In this document: one piece after another, positions 28,127 to 35,972 of the stretch
Layout: each line of letters opens with the position of its first letter
Position numbering within the stretch: position 1 is the stretch's first letter
Source: Flavobacterium ammonificans
GTDB taxonomy: Bacteria; Bacteroidota; Bacteroidia; Flavobacteriales; Flavobacteriaceae
Reading direction: 5' to 3'
Length of the DNA stretch: 64,000 bases
Assembly: GCF_020886115.1 (NCBI RefSeq)
Contig: NZ_AP025185.1
Span: 992,001 to 1,056,000, forward strand
Program-made: the position numbers and the translations under genes
Notes under the pieces: model-generated
Seen by the model: the letters and a program-made list of their open reading frames with translations, nothing else
The model's database searches: none
Told to the model about the DNA's origin: nothing

Positions 28127-28492
28127 CTAGTTTTCTAATAATTCGTGTACTTGTTCAACTAATTTTTTTGCTGAAAATGGCTTGACGACATACAAATTAG
28201 CGCCTAACATCATCCCTTTTTCAATATCACTTTCTTTGTTTTTTGCCGAAAGGAAGATGACTTTACAATGGGCTAATCGATCGTCTTTTTTGATTTCTTC
28301 TATGGTGGCATATCCGTCAACCATTGGCATCATTACGTCCAAAATGATTACATCTGGAAGTTGTTTTTCTAAAATTTCCAGCGCCTCTTTTCCATCGCGC
28401 GCAATAAATACTTCAAAATTGTTCTTTTTGAAGGTGTATTCTAAAGCCATTACGATATTCGGTTCGTCGTCTACGATTAGTATCTTTTTCAT
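28127..28492 (-). CDS. Stand-alone response regulator receiver protein
   Basis: A protein of 121 residues from the ATG at 28492 (MKKILIVDDEPN); a longer frame reaches back into the kinase gene and is unlikely. D8/D9 form the acidic pocket, D52 (VIILDVMMP) is the phosphorylation site, and LSAKNKE holds the conserved Ser and Lys. There is no output domain. The gene lies 4 bp after the SSF-histidine kinase, so it is the cognate partner. How the signal reaches transcription or an enzyme is not visible. Confidence 0.9.
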   Translation of the reverse strand: MKKILIVDDEPNIVMALEYTFKKNNFEVFIARDGKEALEILEKQLPDVIILDVMMPMVDGYATIEEIKKDDRLAHCKVIFLSAKNKESDIEKGMMLGANLYVVKPFSAKKLVEQVHELLEN

Positions 28493-28496
28493 CCTC

Positions 28497-31202
28497 TTAG
28501 TTGTTTTCTGTTGTGTTGTAGTTGGGTAGTGTGAAGACAAAAGTGGCTCCTTCTTTTACGTTATTTTCGGCCCAGATGGCGCCTTTATGATGTTCAATTA
28601 TTTGTTTGCAAATGGCCAATCCTAATCCGCTACCAATTGGTTTTTTGACATTTTGGTTTCTAGATTGATAAAATTTGTCGAAGATGGCTTCAAAATCTTC
28701 TTTTTTGATTCCTTTGCCGTTGTTATGAATCGTTACAGCAACATTGGATTCGTTTTCGGTAATTTGAATGTGAATTAAACCATCTGTTTCAGCTGAAAAT
28801 TTAATTGCATTCGACAATAAGTTATGAATCACTTGAATGATGCGTTCTTCGTCATAAAAAGCTCGAATTTCTTGGCCAGCATCTTCAAATACCACCTGTA
28901 TTTTTTTATTTGCAATTAGTTGCTTAACCGATTCTAAGGTTTTTTCAACTGTTGAAACAATGTTATTTTTAGAGAGATAAATCTTTTGTTTGCCTGTTTC
29001 AAATTTTTCTAAATCTAAGATTTTATCAATCAAACGATTCAAACGATCGGATTCTGAAATGATATTTTGCAAAAATTGTTTGCGCACTTCAAACGGCACA
29101 TCTTCGTCATCATGTAAAATTTCACTAGCGGCTCTAATAGCTGTTATTGGTGTACGTAATTCATGAGTAACGGTATCTAAAAATTCATCTTTTTGAATGT
29201 CTTTCTTAACAAGTTCTTCATTGGCCACTTTTAATTGCTCGGATATTTTTTGCAATTCATTGGAAGTATCGGTCAATTTTTTATTGATGATGATGTTTTC
29301 TTTGGACTCTTCTAAGATTCGCAACACCTCTGGCAGACTTATTTCGTCTTCTTTCACCACACTTGCTATTAAAATTTTGGCGGAAGCCGTACCAATATGT
29401 CCCGTTAATAAATTCTCTGCAAATTTTATAAAACGTGGGTCTGCTGTGGTAACATTTTTGTCAATGTTGTACTTTAAATTAAATATGGATAAGGCTCGTT
29501 TGGTTCTTTCTTCACCAAGAAAACGCTGCAAAACCTTTTCAATATCAGAGACATAGGCTGTTCCTTTCCATACAAAAGCATCTTCGTGATTGGTGATGTA
29601 CTTGTCAATATCAACAAACATTTCGGCATAATTTCGTTCTCTGTAATTTCCTTTAAAACTAACAGAAATCGAAGCAAACCCAATTATATTAAAAAATAAA
29701 CTCCAAAATAAAGCATGTGGGATAGGGTCTAAATAATCCAATCCAAAAAGTTGTAAGGGTTGTAATAAATCAAATCCCCAAGGGCCTTCTTTTATGAATT
29801 GGCTAGTAGAATTAGATATCCCTAAAGCATAAGGAATTAATAAAGTATAACAACAAATAATGAAGCCAAGAATAATTCCGGTTATTGCCCCTTTATTGGA
29901 TCCTCTTCTCCAAAAAAGAGCGCCGAAAAAAGCAGGGGCTAGTTGCGCTATAATTACAAAAGAAACAAGTCCAATGGAAACAAGGGAGTAATCTAAAATG
30001 AAAATTTTGTAAATCGCATAGGACAAAATAATCAATAAAAAGATACCTATTTTCCTGCTTCGTAAAATTCTTGTATTGTTTTTATCTTGTGACTTGTTTC
30101 TCAGCCTGCCAACAAAACCATACGGAATTAATAAGTTATTACTAAGCATGGTTGCCAATGCAATAGACGAAACAATAATCATCGAAATGGCGGCAGAAAA
30201 CCCTCCTAAAAATACTAGAACGGTTAGTGTGTTGTTATTGAAAAATTGTGGAATCAATAAGGAATAAGTATCCGAATTTAATCCTTTGCCTTCAAATAAA
30301 ATATTTCCTCCCCAAGCAATTGGGAAAACAAAAATATTGAATAGCAACAGGTAGAGTGGGAACAACCACATGGCGGTTTTTAAATGAGTTTCTTTGTTAT
30401 TCTCTACAATTGCGGTATGAAATTGTCTTGGTAAAAGAAAAATGGCAAACATAGAGAGTATGCAAAGAAAAAACCAGTTGATGGCGCCAGTCAAACCTCC
30501 AATAGAATTTTTCTCGGCAAATTTTTCTAGTCCTGAAGCTTGTGTATAAATGTCATCAAATCCGTCAAATACAAAGTAGGTGACATAGATTCCAATGATC
30601 AAAAAGAATACTAATTTCAATACCGACTCTAAGGCTACCGCAGTTACAATACCTCGTCTTTTCTCTGATGCATCTACATAACGGGTTCCGTAATAAGACG
30701 CAAATAAAGCGAGTGCGATACACGCATAGGTAGAGGTGTCGTAAAAAATGTTTGAACTAGATTCCGTTTTAGTAACGATATGAAAAGTGTCCGAGATGGA
30801 CTTGAGTTGCAAAGCAATGTAAGGTACAATACCAAAGATACAAACGATGGTAACTAAAGCACCTAAAAATCTGTCATTACCATAACGTAATGAAATAAAA
30901 TCAGCAATACTTGATATTTTATTCACTCTTGAAATGCGAATTATTTTTTTTAAAATAATCATCCAAGTAGGAATAATAATGATAGGTCCTAAGTAAATAG
31001 GTAAGTAATTTAAACCAGAATTGGCTGCAACGCCAATACTTCCGTAATAGGTCCAAGCTGTACAATATACGGCAAGGGACAGCGAATAGATATAAGGATT
31101 GTTTGTCCAACGAGAATGTCCTCTTTTTTCTGCCCAATAGGCAATATAAAAAAGGATTAGCATATACAATACTAAAATTAACAAAAGGGCTACACTACTC
31201 AT
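28497..31202 (-). CDS. Sodium:solute symporter-histidine kinase fusion (CbrA/CrbS-like)
   Basis: A protein of 901 residues. Residues 1 to about 530 form a sodium:solute symporter (SSF) domain with some 13 helices. A STAC-like linker follows (WKGTAYVSDIEKVLQRFLG, then LLTGHIGTASAKILIASV), then a coiled region, HisKA with H680 in VTHELRTPITAIR, and HATPase_c (NLLSNAIKFS, GSGLGLAICKQI). Relatives CbrA and CrbS link nutrient uptake or sensing to control of acs. It overlaps the small protein gene by 8 bp and precedes the receiver and both acyl-CoA synthetases. Whether it transports or only senses is not decided by sequence. Confidence 0.92.
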   Translation of the reverse strand: MSSVALLLILVLYMLILFYIAYWAEKRGHSRWTNNPYIYSLSLAVYCTAWTYYGSIGVAANSGLNYLPIYLGPIIIIPTWMIILKKIIRISRVNKISSIADFISLRYGNDRFLGALVTIVCIFGIVPYIALQLKSISDTFHIVTKTESSSNIFYDTSTYACIALALFASYYGTRYVDASEKRRGIVTAVALESVLKLVFFLIIGIYVTYFVFDGFDDIYTQASGLEKFAEKNSIGGLTGAINWFFLCILSMFAIFLLPRQFHTAIVENNKETHLKTAMWLFPLYLLLFNIFVFPIAWGGNILFEGKGLNSDTYSLLIPQFFNNNTLTVLVFLGGFSAAISMIIVSSIALATMLSNNLLIPYGFVGRLRNKSQDKNNTRILRSRKIGIFLLIILSYAIYKIFILDYSLVSIGLVSFVIIAQLAPAFFGALFWRRGSNKGAITGIILGFIICCYTLLIPYALGISNSTSQFIKEGPWGFDLLQPLQLFGLDYLDPIPHALFWSLFFNIIGFASISVSFKGNYRERNYAEMFVDIDKYITNHEDAFVWKGTAYVSDIEKVLQRFLGEERTKRALSIFNLKYNIDKNVTTADPRFIKFAENLLTGHIGTASAKILIASVVKEDEISLPEVLRILEESKENIIINKKLTDTSNELQKISEQLKVANEELVKKDIQKDEFLDTVTHELRTPITAIRAASEILHDDEDVPFEVRKQFLQNIISESDRLNRLIDKILDLEKFETGKQKIYLSKNNIVSTVEKTLESVKQLIANKKIQVVFEDAGQEIRAFYDEERIIQVIHNLLSNAIKFSAETDGLIHIQITENESNVAVTIHNNGKGIKKEDFEAIFDKFYQSRNQNVKKPIGSGLGLAICKQIIEHHKGAIWAENNVKEGATFVFTLPNYNTTENN

Positions 31203-31389
31203 AATATCTTTTAATAATTAAGTAGGTTATGCCTATAGAAAATAACCATATAGAAAACACGTAAATATACACAATAGGAAAGCCTAAAAAAGGTTCAGAA
31301 CTATCAAACAATAACAATAATGGCATGTTCAAAGCTAAGAGTAATAGCATTGAAAGGATTACCAATTTTTGTTCATGTCTTTTTTTCAT
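31195..31389 (-). CDS. Small membrane protein preceding the SSF-kinase
   Basis: A protein of 64 residues: a basic N-terminus (MKKRHEQK), two membrane helices (LVILSMLLLLALNMPLLLLF and PIVYIYVFSIWLFSIGITYL) and a basic tail. Its last 8 bp overlap the SSF-kinase start, so the two are translationally coupled. Small two-helix proteins are often encoded before SSF symporters and may form a complex with them. I do not assign a named family. Confidence 0.75.
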   Translation of the reverse strand: MKKRHEQKLVILSMLLLLALNMPLLLLFDSSEPFLGFPIVYIYVFSIWLFSIGITYLIIKRYYE

Positions 31390-31463
31390 ATTGTATACTA
31401 CTAGGTATTCAGTAAAGTTATTGGTCTAGTATATTTTATTTTCAGTAGTATTTCATAAAATAT

Positions 31464-31488
31464 ACAAACGCTGCCATAAATGACAGCG
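31464..31488 (-). terminator. Hairpin between the carrier and kinase transcription units
   Basis: On the minus strand CGCTGTCAT pairs with ATGGCAGCG (one G-T pair, 31469-31488) and is followed by TTTGTATATTTT. It may be a terminator or attenuator separating the porin/carrier genes from the kinase genes. Confidence 0.45.
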
Positions 31489-31517
31489 ATTGCATAATTT
31501 TAAATAGAAATTACTAA

Positions 31518-31739
31518 TTATTTATCACTGTATTCTCCTGTCAATGAGTAATAACCAAAGATTCCTAAACCTCCAATAATAATTGGAGCAAGAACAAAGG
31601 TATAAATAATGGCAGGAATCATATCTTCTGGTTTTCCAGATTCAAATTTTGGTAAAGCTTGGTTTATGATTAGATAATATCCAGCCAACTGAGATAAATC
31701 TATCCAAACAATCCCTAATATTTTTTTTATTGCGTTCAT
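31518..31739 (-). CDS. Small membrane protein next to MFS carrier
   Basis: A protein of 73 residues with two membrane segments (ILGIVWIDLSQLAGYYLIIN and IIYTFVLAPIIIGGLGIFGYY) joined by a charged loop (PKFESGKPEDM). It lies 35 bp after the MHS-type carrier gene and ends before a hairpin. I do not recognise a named family. Its place suggests a subunit or partner of the carrier. Confidence 0.7.
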   Translation of the reverse strand: MNAIKKILGIVWIDLSQLAGYYLIINQALPKFESGKPEDMIPAIIYTFVLAPIIIGGLGIFGYYSLTGEYSDK

Positions 31740-31774
31740 AATATTTTTTTTAAAGTTAAAACTTATTTGATTTC

Positions 31775-33343
31775 TTATGCCTTGTGAGCTTTACTTTTTC
31801 CGTCTATATATATTGCTCCAATTACAAAACAGATACCACCAATTAAGATTGGATACCAAAGACCTTCTAAATAAGGTTCGGCTACTGCAATGGCTGAACC
31901 AGTTTCGGCTGCAATTTCATTCTTTTTTGTAGCTGCCGCTACCAATGATGTTGCCACTGCTGGAAGCAAACCTCCAAAGATTCCATTTCCAATATGGTAC
32001 GGTAATGACATTGAAGTGTAACGAATTTTTGCTGGGAACAATTCAACTAAGAATGCTGCTGTTGGTCCGTACACAATAGTTACAAAGAAAATTTGAATAA
32101 ATACTAACCAAATCAAAGTCCATTTGTCTGATTCATTCACTACCATAGTTTTCTTAACTTCTACTTTAGGTTTTCCATCGTCACCAATTTTAGCTACTCC
32201 ATTTTCTAAAGTTACGGTTTTAACTTCTTTCCAAGTTGCACCATCAGTATACTCTTTAGTTGTCGTGTACACAGAGTCTAATGCTTTTGCTTTATTCTCT
32301 TTCGTTTCAGCTACTACAACTGTTTTAGCCTCAATTTCAGTTTTGTTTTTGATACTAGCAGTTTCATACATTGCACTGTAAATTGGTCTGTATGCGATCA
32401 CTGCAATTAAAATACCTGCAAGCATTAACCATTTTCTACCGATTTTATCAGACAACCATCCAAAGAATACGAAGAATGGAGTTGCCATTAAAATAGCATA
32501 CATCATGATATCACCTACTTGGTCAGTTAAGCCCATTACTTTTTCTATAAAACTCATAGCATAGAATTGTCCTGTATACCAAACTACACCTTGACCCATA
32601 ACTAATCCAAATAAAGCTAGCAACACAAACTTAAAGTTCAATTTATTACCAAAGCTTTCTTTCAATGGATTTTTAGAAGTTTTACCTTCTGCTTTTACTT
32701 TTGCAAATTCAGGAGATTCGCTCATGTTTTTACGAATCAAGTAAGAAACTAAAATCATAAGGATTGAAACCCAAAACGGAACTCTCCATCCCCAATCTTC
32801 AAATGCCTCTTTACTCATGGCGCTTTTAGTAGCCATAATAACAAGTAATGATACAAATAATCCAATTGTAGCAGTAGTTTGAATCCATGAAGTCCAATAA
32901 CCTCTTTGTCCCGGACCAGCGTGTTCAGCTACATAAGTTGCTGCACCACCGTATTCCCCACCAAGAGCTAAACCTTGAAGTAAACGTAAAATTAATACTA
33001 AAGTTGGCGCTAAGAAACCAATCGTTTCATAACTTGGAATACATCCAATTAAAAAAGTGGCTCCTCCCATTAATAAAAGAGTAACCATGAACGTATATTT
33101 ACGTCCAATCAAATCGCCTAAACGACCAAAGAACAATGCTCCAAAAGGGCGCACAACAAAACCTGCAGCAAAAGTTGCCAATGTAGATAGGAAGGCAGCA
33201 GTTGGATTGTCTGAAGGGAAAAATTTAGTTGAAATTATAGTAGCTAAACTACCAAAGATGTAAAAATCATACCATTCGATCATGGTACCTACTGAAGACG
33301 CTCCAATAACTGTCCATAAGGAGCTTTTTTTGTTTTCATTCAT
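31775..33343 (-). CDS. MFS transporter of the metabolite:H+ symporter (ProP/KgtP-like) type
   Basis: An inner-membrane protein of 522 residues. ASSVGTMIEWYDFYIFG and GRLGDLIGRKYTFMVTLLLMG are the signatures of the MHS family, which imports small organic acids and zwitterions. LRLLQGLALGGEYGGAATYVAEHA is also diagnostic. Unusually, about 85 mainly charged residues (near 330-415, rich in K, T, V and E) interrupt the helix array after GRKWLMLAGILIAVIAY. The porin gene lies just upstream and Acs genes downstream, so uptake of acetate, propionate or a related acid is inferred. Confidence 0.88.
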   Translation of the reverse strand: MNENKKSSLWTVIGASSVGTMIEWYDFYIFGSLATIISTKFFPSDNPTAAFLSTLATFAAGFVVRPFGALFFGRLGDLIGRKYTFMVTLLLMGGATFLIGCIPSYETIGFLAPTLVLILRLLQGLALGGEYGGAATYVAEHAGPGQRGYWTSWIQTTATIGLFVSLLVIMATKSAMSKEAFEDWGWRVPFWVSILMILVSYLIRKNMSESPEFAKVKAEGKTSKNPLKESFGNKLNFKFVLLALFGLVMGQGVVWYTGQFYAMSFIEKVMGLTDQVGDIMMYAILMATPFFVFFGWLSDKIGRKWLMLAGILIAVIAYRPIYSAMYETASIKNKTEIEAKTVVVAETKENKAKALDSVYTTTKEYTDGATWKEVKTVTLENGVAKIGDDGKPKVEVKKTMVVNESDKWTLIWLVFIQIFFVTIVYGPTAAFLVELFPAKIRYTSMSLPYHIGNGIFGGLLPAVATSLVAAATKKNEIAAETGSAIAVAEPYLEGLWYPILIGGICFVIGAIYIDGKSKAHKA

Positions 33344-33379
33344 AATGTAATTGTTTTTGGGTTGATTGTTAATAATTTT

Positions 33380-34615
33380 TTAAAAACTGTAAACTGCTGA
33401 AACAGTCGCTCTAAAATTTGCTACTTTGTTTTCTATTCCAGAAATAGAAAGGTCTTTTTGAGTGTTTCCATGTGTAGCAGCTGTATATTCGATTTCAGGA
33501 GTAAGTCTAAATTTGTTCTGTTTGAAATCAATTCGAGCTGATGCTCTTACTATATCCTTAACTCCTCTTGTGCTATTAATCCCTCTGCCATAAATACCAA
33601 GAGCTGATGTGTTCGTCGATGTACCATCTTGGTTAGTGAATCCAAAGAAAAAACCAGGTGCTGTTGTTGCACTATTGCTTGCAATATCCAACCAAAATGA
33701 GTTAGTTCGAATTCCTTCATAGGTAACCGGATTAGTTCCATTTGCATAGCTTGCATAGCCGCCAAGCATAACTAAATGATGTAAATTTTCTCCAGATATT
33801 CCATATGCTTTAATATGAAATTTTTCTGCATTGTATTTAAAATAAGCCAGAACTGAAGTTGAATTTAGAGTCTCGTTAGATTTAACACCATTACTCTCAA
33901 TTAATGGTTTGTTTGGGTAAAGCTCAGCTCCTAAACCAGCAATTACCGATTTGTTTCTGAATTCTATTTTTCCATGCATCGCTGGAATAACGCTATTGTA
34001 AACAGGAGAGTTTTGCTTTCCATCAATTGGGAAAGCTCCAAATTCTCTGTCTTTATAAGCAATGAACGAAAATTTAAACTGATTGCTTAATTTTTGATCT
34101 AATCTAAATTGAGTTGCCCATCCAAAAGGATTGAAAGGAATACCCGTAGAGAAGTTAGCCACCCCCGGGAATACCTCAGGTATAAATTGAGGGTACCAAG
34201 TTTGACCAAATGTTAATGATGTTTTTTCCCAGTCTAATTTAGCGTATGCATGACGTAATCTAAAAAGGGCAATAGATTGTTCTGTATTTCCAAAGAAATC
34301 GCCTTCTAAAACACCAGAAGCTTTTGCCCCCCATACATCTGGGCCAGACGCTTTAACTCCAAGTCGAGACACTACGGAAAGAAAATTAGAAGCACCGCTC
34401 GCATTGATATCTGCTCCTTTTGAATCAATTTTTTTATCAAGTGGCCAAAGATTAAGATGGAATTCTCTTACTTGTGCAGATTGTCTCGTGTCTATACTAT
34501 AGTCTACTCGAGCAAAACCGTACAGCTCTGTTTTAAATGGTTTTGGAGGGGTTTTCTCTTGCGAAAAAACAAAAGCTGTACATAATAGTGCAGCAATAAA
34601 AAGTGTTTTTTTCAT
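33380..34615 (-). CDS. Outer-membrane porin (DcaP-like)
   Basis: A protein of 411 residues with signal peptide (MKKTLFIAALLCTAFVFSQ) and a C-terminal aromatic residue (SAVYSF), as in outer-membrane barrels. LYGFARVDYSIDTRQS, SRLGVKASGP and VLEGDFFG are typical of DcaP-like trimeric porins, which pass small carboxylic acids. It lies 36 bp upstream of the MHS carrier, giving a porin-carrier-synthetase route for short-chain acids. The substrate is inferred from context. Confidence 0.82.
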   Translation of the reverse strand: MKKTLFIAALLCTAFVFSQEKTPPKPFKTELYGFARVDYSIDTRQSAQVREFHLNLWPLDKKIDSKGADINASGASNFLSVVSRLGVKASGPDVWGAKASGVLEGDFFGNTEQSIALFRLRHAYAKLDWEKTSLTFGQTWYPQFIPEVFPGVANFSTGIPFNPFGWATQFRLDQKLSNQFKFSFIAYKDREFGAFPIDGKQNSPVYNSVIPAMHGKIEFRNKSVIAGLGAELYPNKPLIESNGVKSNETLNSTSVLAYFKYNAEKFHIKAYGISGENLHHLVMLGGYASYANGTNPVTYEGIRTNSFWLDIASNSATTAPGFFFGFTNQDGTSTNTSALGIYGRGINSTRGVKDIVRASARIDFKQNKFRLTPEIEYTAATHGNTQKDLSISGIENKVANFRATVSAVYSF

Positions 34616-34720
34616 AGTAATAATTGGTTAAATAATAAAATGGTTAGTTTTCACAGTGCCAAATTCAATTATTTTTCCATTAAAAAAAATTACTATATAT
34701 TTTTTTGTAAACTACTATAG

Positions 34721-35140
34721 TTAGTCTTTAAAACGTTCCCATTTTATTAGCATAAATTTATCTCCAAGTTCAGTAATTATCATTCCGGCACCGGAGAGTA
34801 AATCTTTATTTTTTAAATATTCTACAAGTTCTAAATGATTAAAGATCTTGTAAGTAGGGTGGTAGTTAGTATGGGTTGGCTTTTTGATATTGAAGCTTTT
34901 TACCCAATTACTAATGGTAACGTGAGAAACGCCTATAATGCGTTCGATTTCTCGATAACTAAGACCTTCTAAGTAGAGTTGCAGAGCTTTAGTGACATAA
35001 TAATCATCTATCTTTTTTCCTATTTTATTAACAGTAAAGAAATAGTTGCATTTTTTACAAGCATACCTTTGTTTATGGTTAATTATGCCACTTTTAACAA
35101 TATGATCGTTTTGGCATTTTGGACAGGCAAGAATTTCCAT
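34721..35140 (-). CDS. IS1 InsA-like zinc-ribbon/HTH protein without transposase partner
   Basis: A protein of 139 residues from the ATG at 35140. An N-terminal zinc ribbon (CPKCQNDHIVKSG, RYACKKCNYFF) is followed by a helix-turn-helix (LSYREIERIIGVSHVTISNWVKSF), the layout of InsA of IS1. No InsB-like catalytic gene, terminal inverted repeat or target duplication is seen. The extra C-terminal 45 residues (HLELVEYLKNKDLLSGAGMII) are not transposase-like. It is encoded 105 bp upstream of the porin gene in the same direction, so it may be a domesticated transcription factor. Confidence 0.75.
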   Translation of the reverse strand: MEILACPKCQNDHIVKSGIINHKQRYACKKCNYFFTVNKIGKKIDDYYVTKALQLYLEGLSYREIERIIGVSHVTISNWVKSFNIKKPTHTNYHPTYKIFNHLELVEYLKNKDLLSGAGMIITELGDKFMLIKWERFKD

Positions 35141-35348
35141 ATATATAAATTTTGCATAAATATAGTAAATTAGCAAATATACAAATCATAAATCAATAAA
35201 AAAACATCTAAAAAATTAGAGAGACTTTATTTTTAATAGAAAAACAGTAAACTTTTAATAGTAAAATGGGTGATTATTAAAAAAGGTAAATTTCACTTTG
35301 AGTAATAACCTGATATTTTTAATTGAAGAAGTCGCAGTTGTTTAATAA

Positions 35349-35400
35349 GTTTAAAAAACAAAAAACCCACTCGTTAGAGTGGGTTTTGTGGTACCTCCAG
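35349..35400. repeat. 52-bp direct repeat, copy 1 (terminator plus tRNA-Phe 3' end)
   Basis: Identical over 52 bp to 35732-35783. It contains a hairpin AAAACCCACTC / GAGTGGGTTTT (35362-35372, 35377-35387), which on the minus strand is a tRNA terminator, and GTGGTACCTCCAG (35388-35400), the 3' end of tRNA-Phe. Confidence 0.95.
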
Positions 35401-35432
35401 TCCCGACGCTTCGGGAGAACCAGGGACACATG
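35388..35432 (-). pseudogene. tRNA-Phe 3'-half fragment interrupted by a 16-bp palindrome
   Basis: Plus-strand GTGGTACCTCCAG (35388-35400) and GAACCAGGGACACATG (35417-35432) are exact matches to the intact tRNA-Phe at 51294-51306 and 51312-51327. The five T-loop bases between them (GGATC) are replaced by TCCCGACGCTTCGGGA. The 5' half of the tRNA is absent; the GIY-YIG gene ends 5 bp away. Confidence 0.85.
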
Positions 35433-35437
35433 TGTTT

Positions 35438-35722
35438 TTATTTTTTCGATAAAATATCTTTAAGTATTTCAGGGTTTTGAATAATTTTTTCAATAAAAAT
35501 TTTACTTTTCATTTTTTTAATGAAACCTTCAAGAAAGAGCGCTTCGTTTCGGTCAATACATTCAAAATTTAAAGCTAATGTCCAGTCATTGGCAATTTTA
35601 GAATAAGCATTAGCATATTTATGTTGGTTGTGTTTGAGAATTCTCTCTTTAACATCATGAGTTTCGCCTACATAATATTTTGTGCTTGTTTTTGAATGTA
35701 GTATGTATAGGAAATGGGACAT
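35438..35722 (-). CDS. GIY-YIG nuclease family protein
   Basis: A protein of 94 residues, essentially one GIY-YIG domain: LYILHSKTSTKYYVGET is the GIY..YVG core, VKERILKHN holds the catalytic Arg, and NEALFLEGFIKKMKSK the catalytic Glu and following helix. This is the short UPF0213/URI-like class without a DNA-binding domain. It lies between two copies of a 52-bp repeat made of a tRNA-Phe 3' end and a terminator, and in the direction of tRNA transcription. The arrangement suggests a small mobile or homing cassette. Biochemical function of these solo proteins is poorly known. Confidence 0.9.
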   Translation of the reverse strand: MSHFLYILHSKTSTKYYVGETHDVKERILKHNQHKYANAYSKIANDWTLALNFECIDRNEALFLEGFIKKMKSKIFIEKIIQNPEILKDILSKK

Positions 35723-35731
35723 GGTTTGGGA

Positions 35732-35783
35732 GTTTAAAAAACAAAAAACCCACTCGTTAGAGTGGGTTTTGTGGTACCTCCAG
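35732..35783. repeat. 52-bp direct repeat, copy 2; right part is attL core
   Basis: Second identical copy, 383 bp to the right of the first. Its terminator stem is 35745-35755 / 35760-35770. The last 13 bp (35771-35783) equal the tRNA-Phe 3' end at 51294-51306 and form the left attachment core of the island. Confidence 0.95.
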
Positions 35784-35914
35784 TACCATATTTATTAAAT
35801 GTCTTTAATTTTTAATATCCATTAATAAATCTGTTAAACCTTTGTTTTATTAAGTTTTATATCTTAATATGTTTTAATTGATCAATTTAAATTTAAATTA
35901 ATACAATTTTATAA

Positions 35915-35933
35915 GCACCCTATCAAGCACCCT
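35915..35933 (+). promoter_or_regulatory. Paired arm-type integrase site candidates (left)
   Basis: GCACCCT at 35915-35921 and 35927-35933, a 12-bp period. The same pair, same orientation and same spacing occurs at the right end. They lie about 15-40 bp upstream of the integrase -7 box, so bound integrase could repress its own gene. Confidence 0.5.
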
Positions 35934-35948
35934 AATATTATTTTTTTG

Positions 35949-35956
35949 TATCTTTG
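35949..35956 (+). promoter_or_regulatory. -7 box of the integrase promoter
   Basis: TATCTTTG, a full TAnnTTTG match. Only 7 bp separate it from the first ATG (35964), so the message would have almost no leader. No clear -33 box; the CACCCT boxes occupy that region. Confidence 0.5.
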
Positions 35957-35972
35957 TATAAAGATGTATAAA

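Noticed and set aside
34721..35140. IS1 insertion sequence
   Set aside because: No InsB catalytic gene, no terminal inverted repeats, no target duplication.
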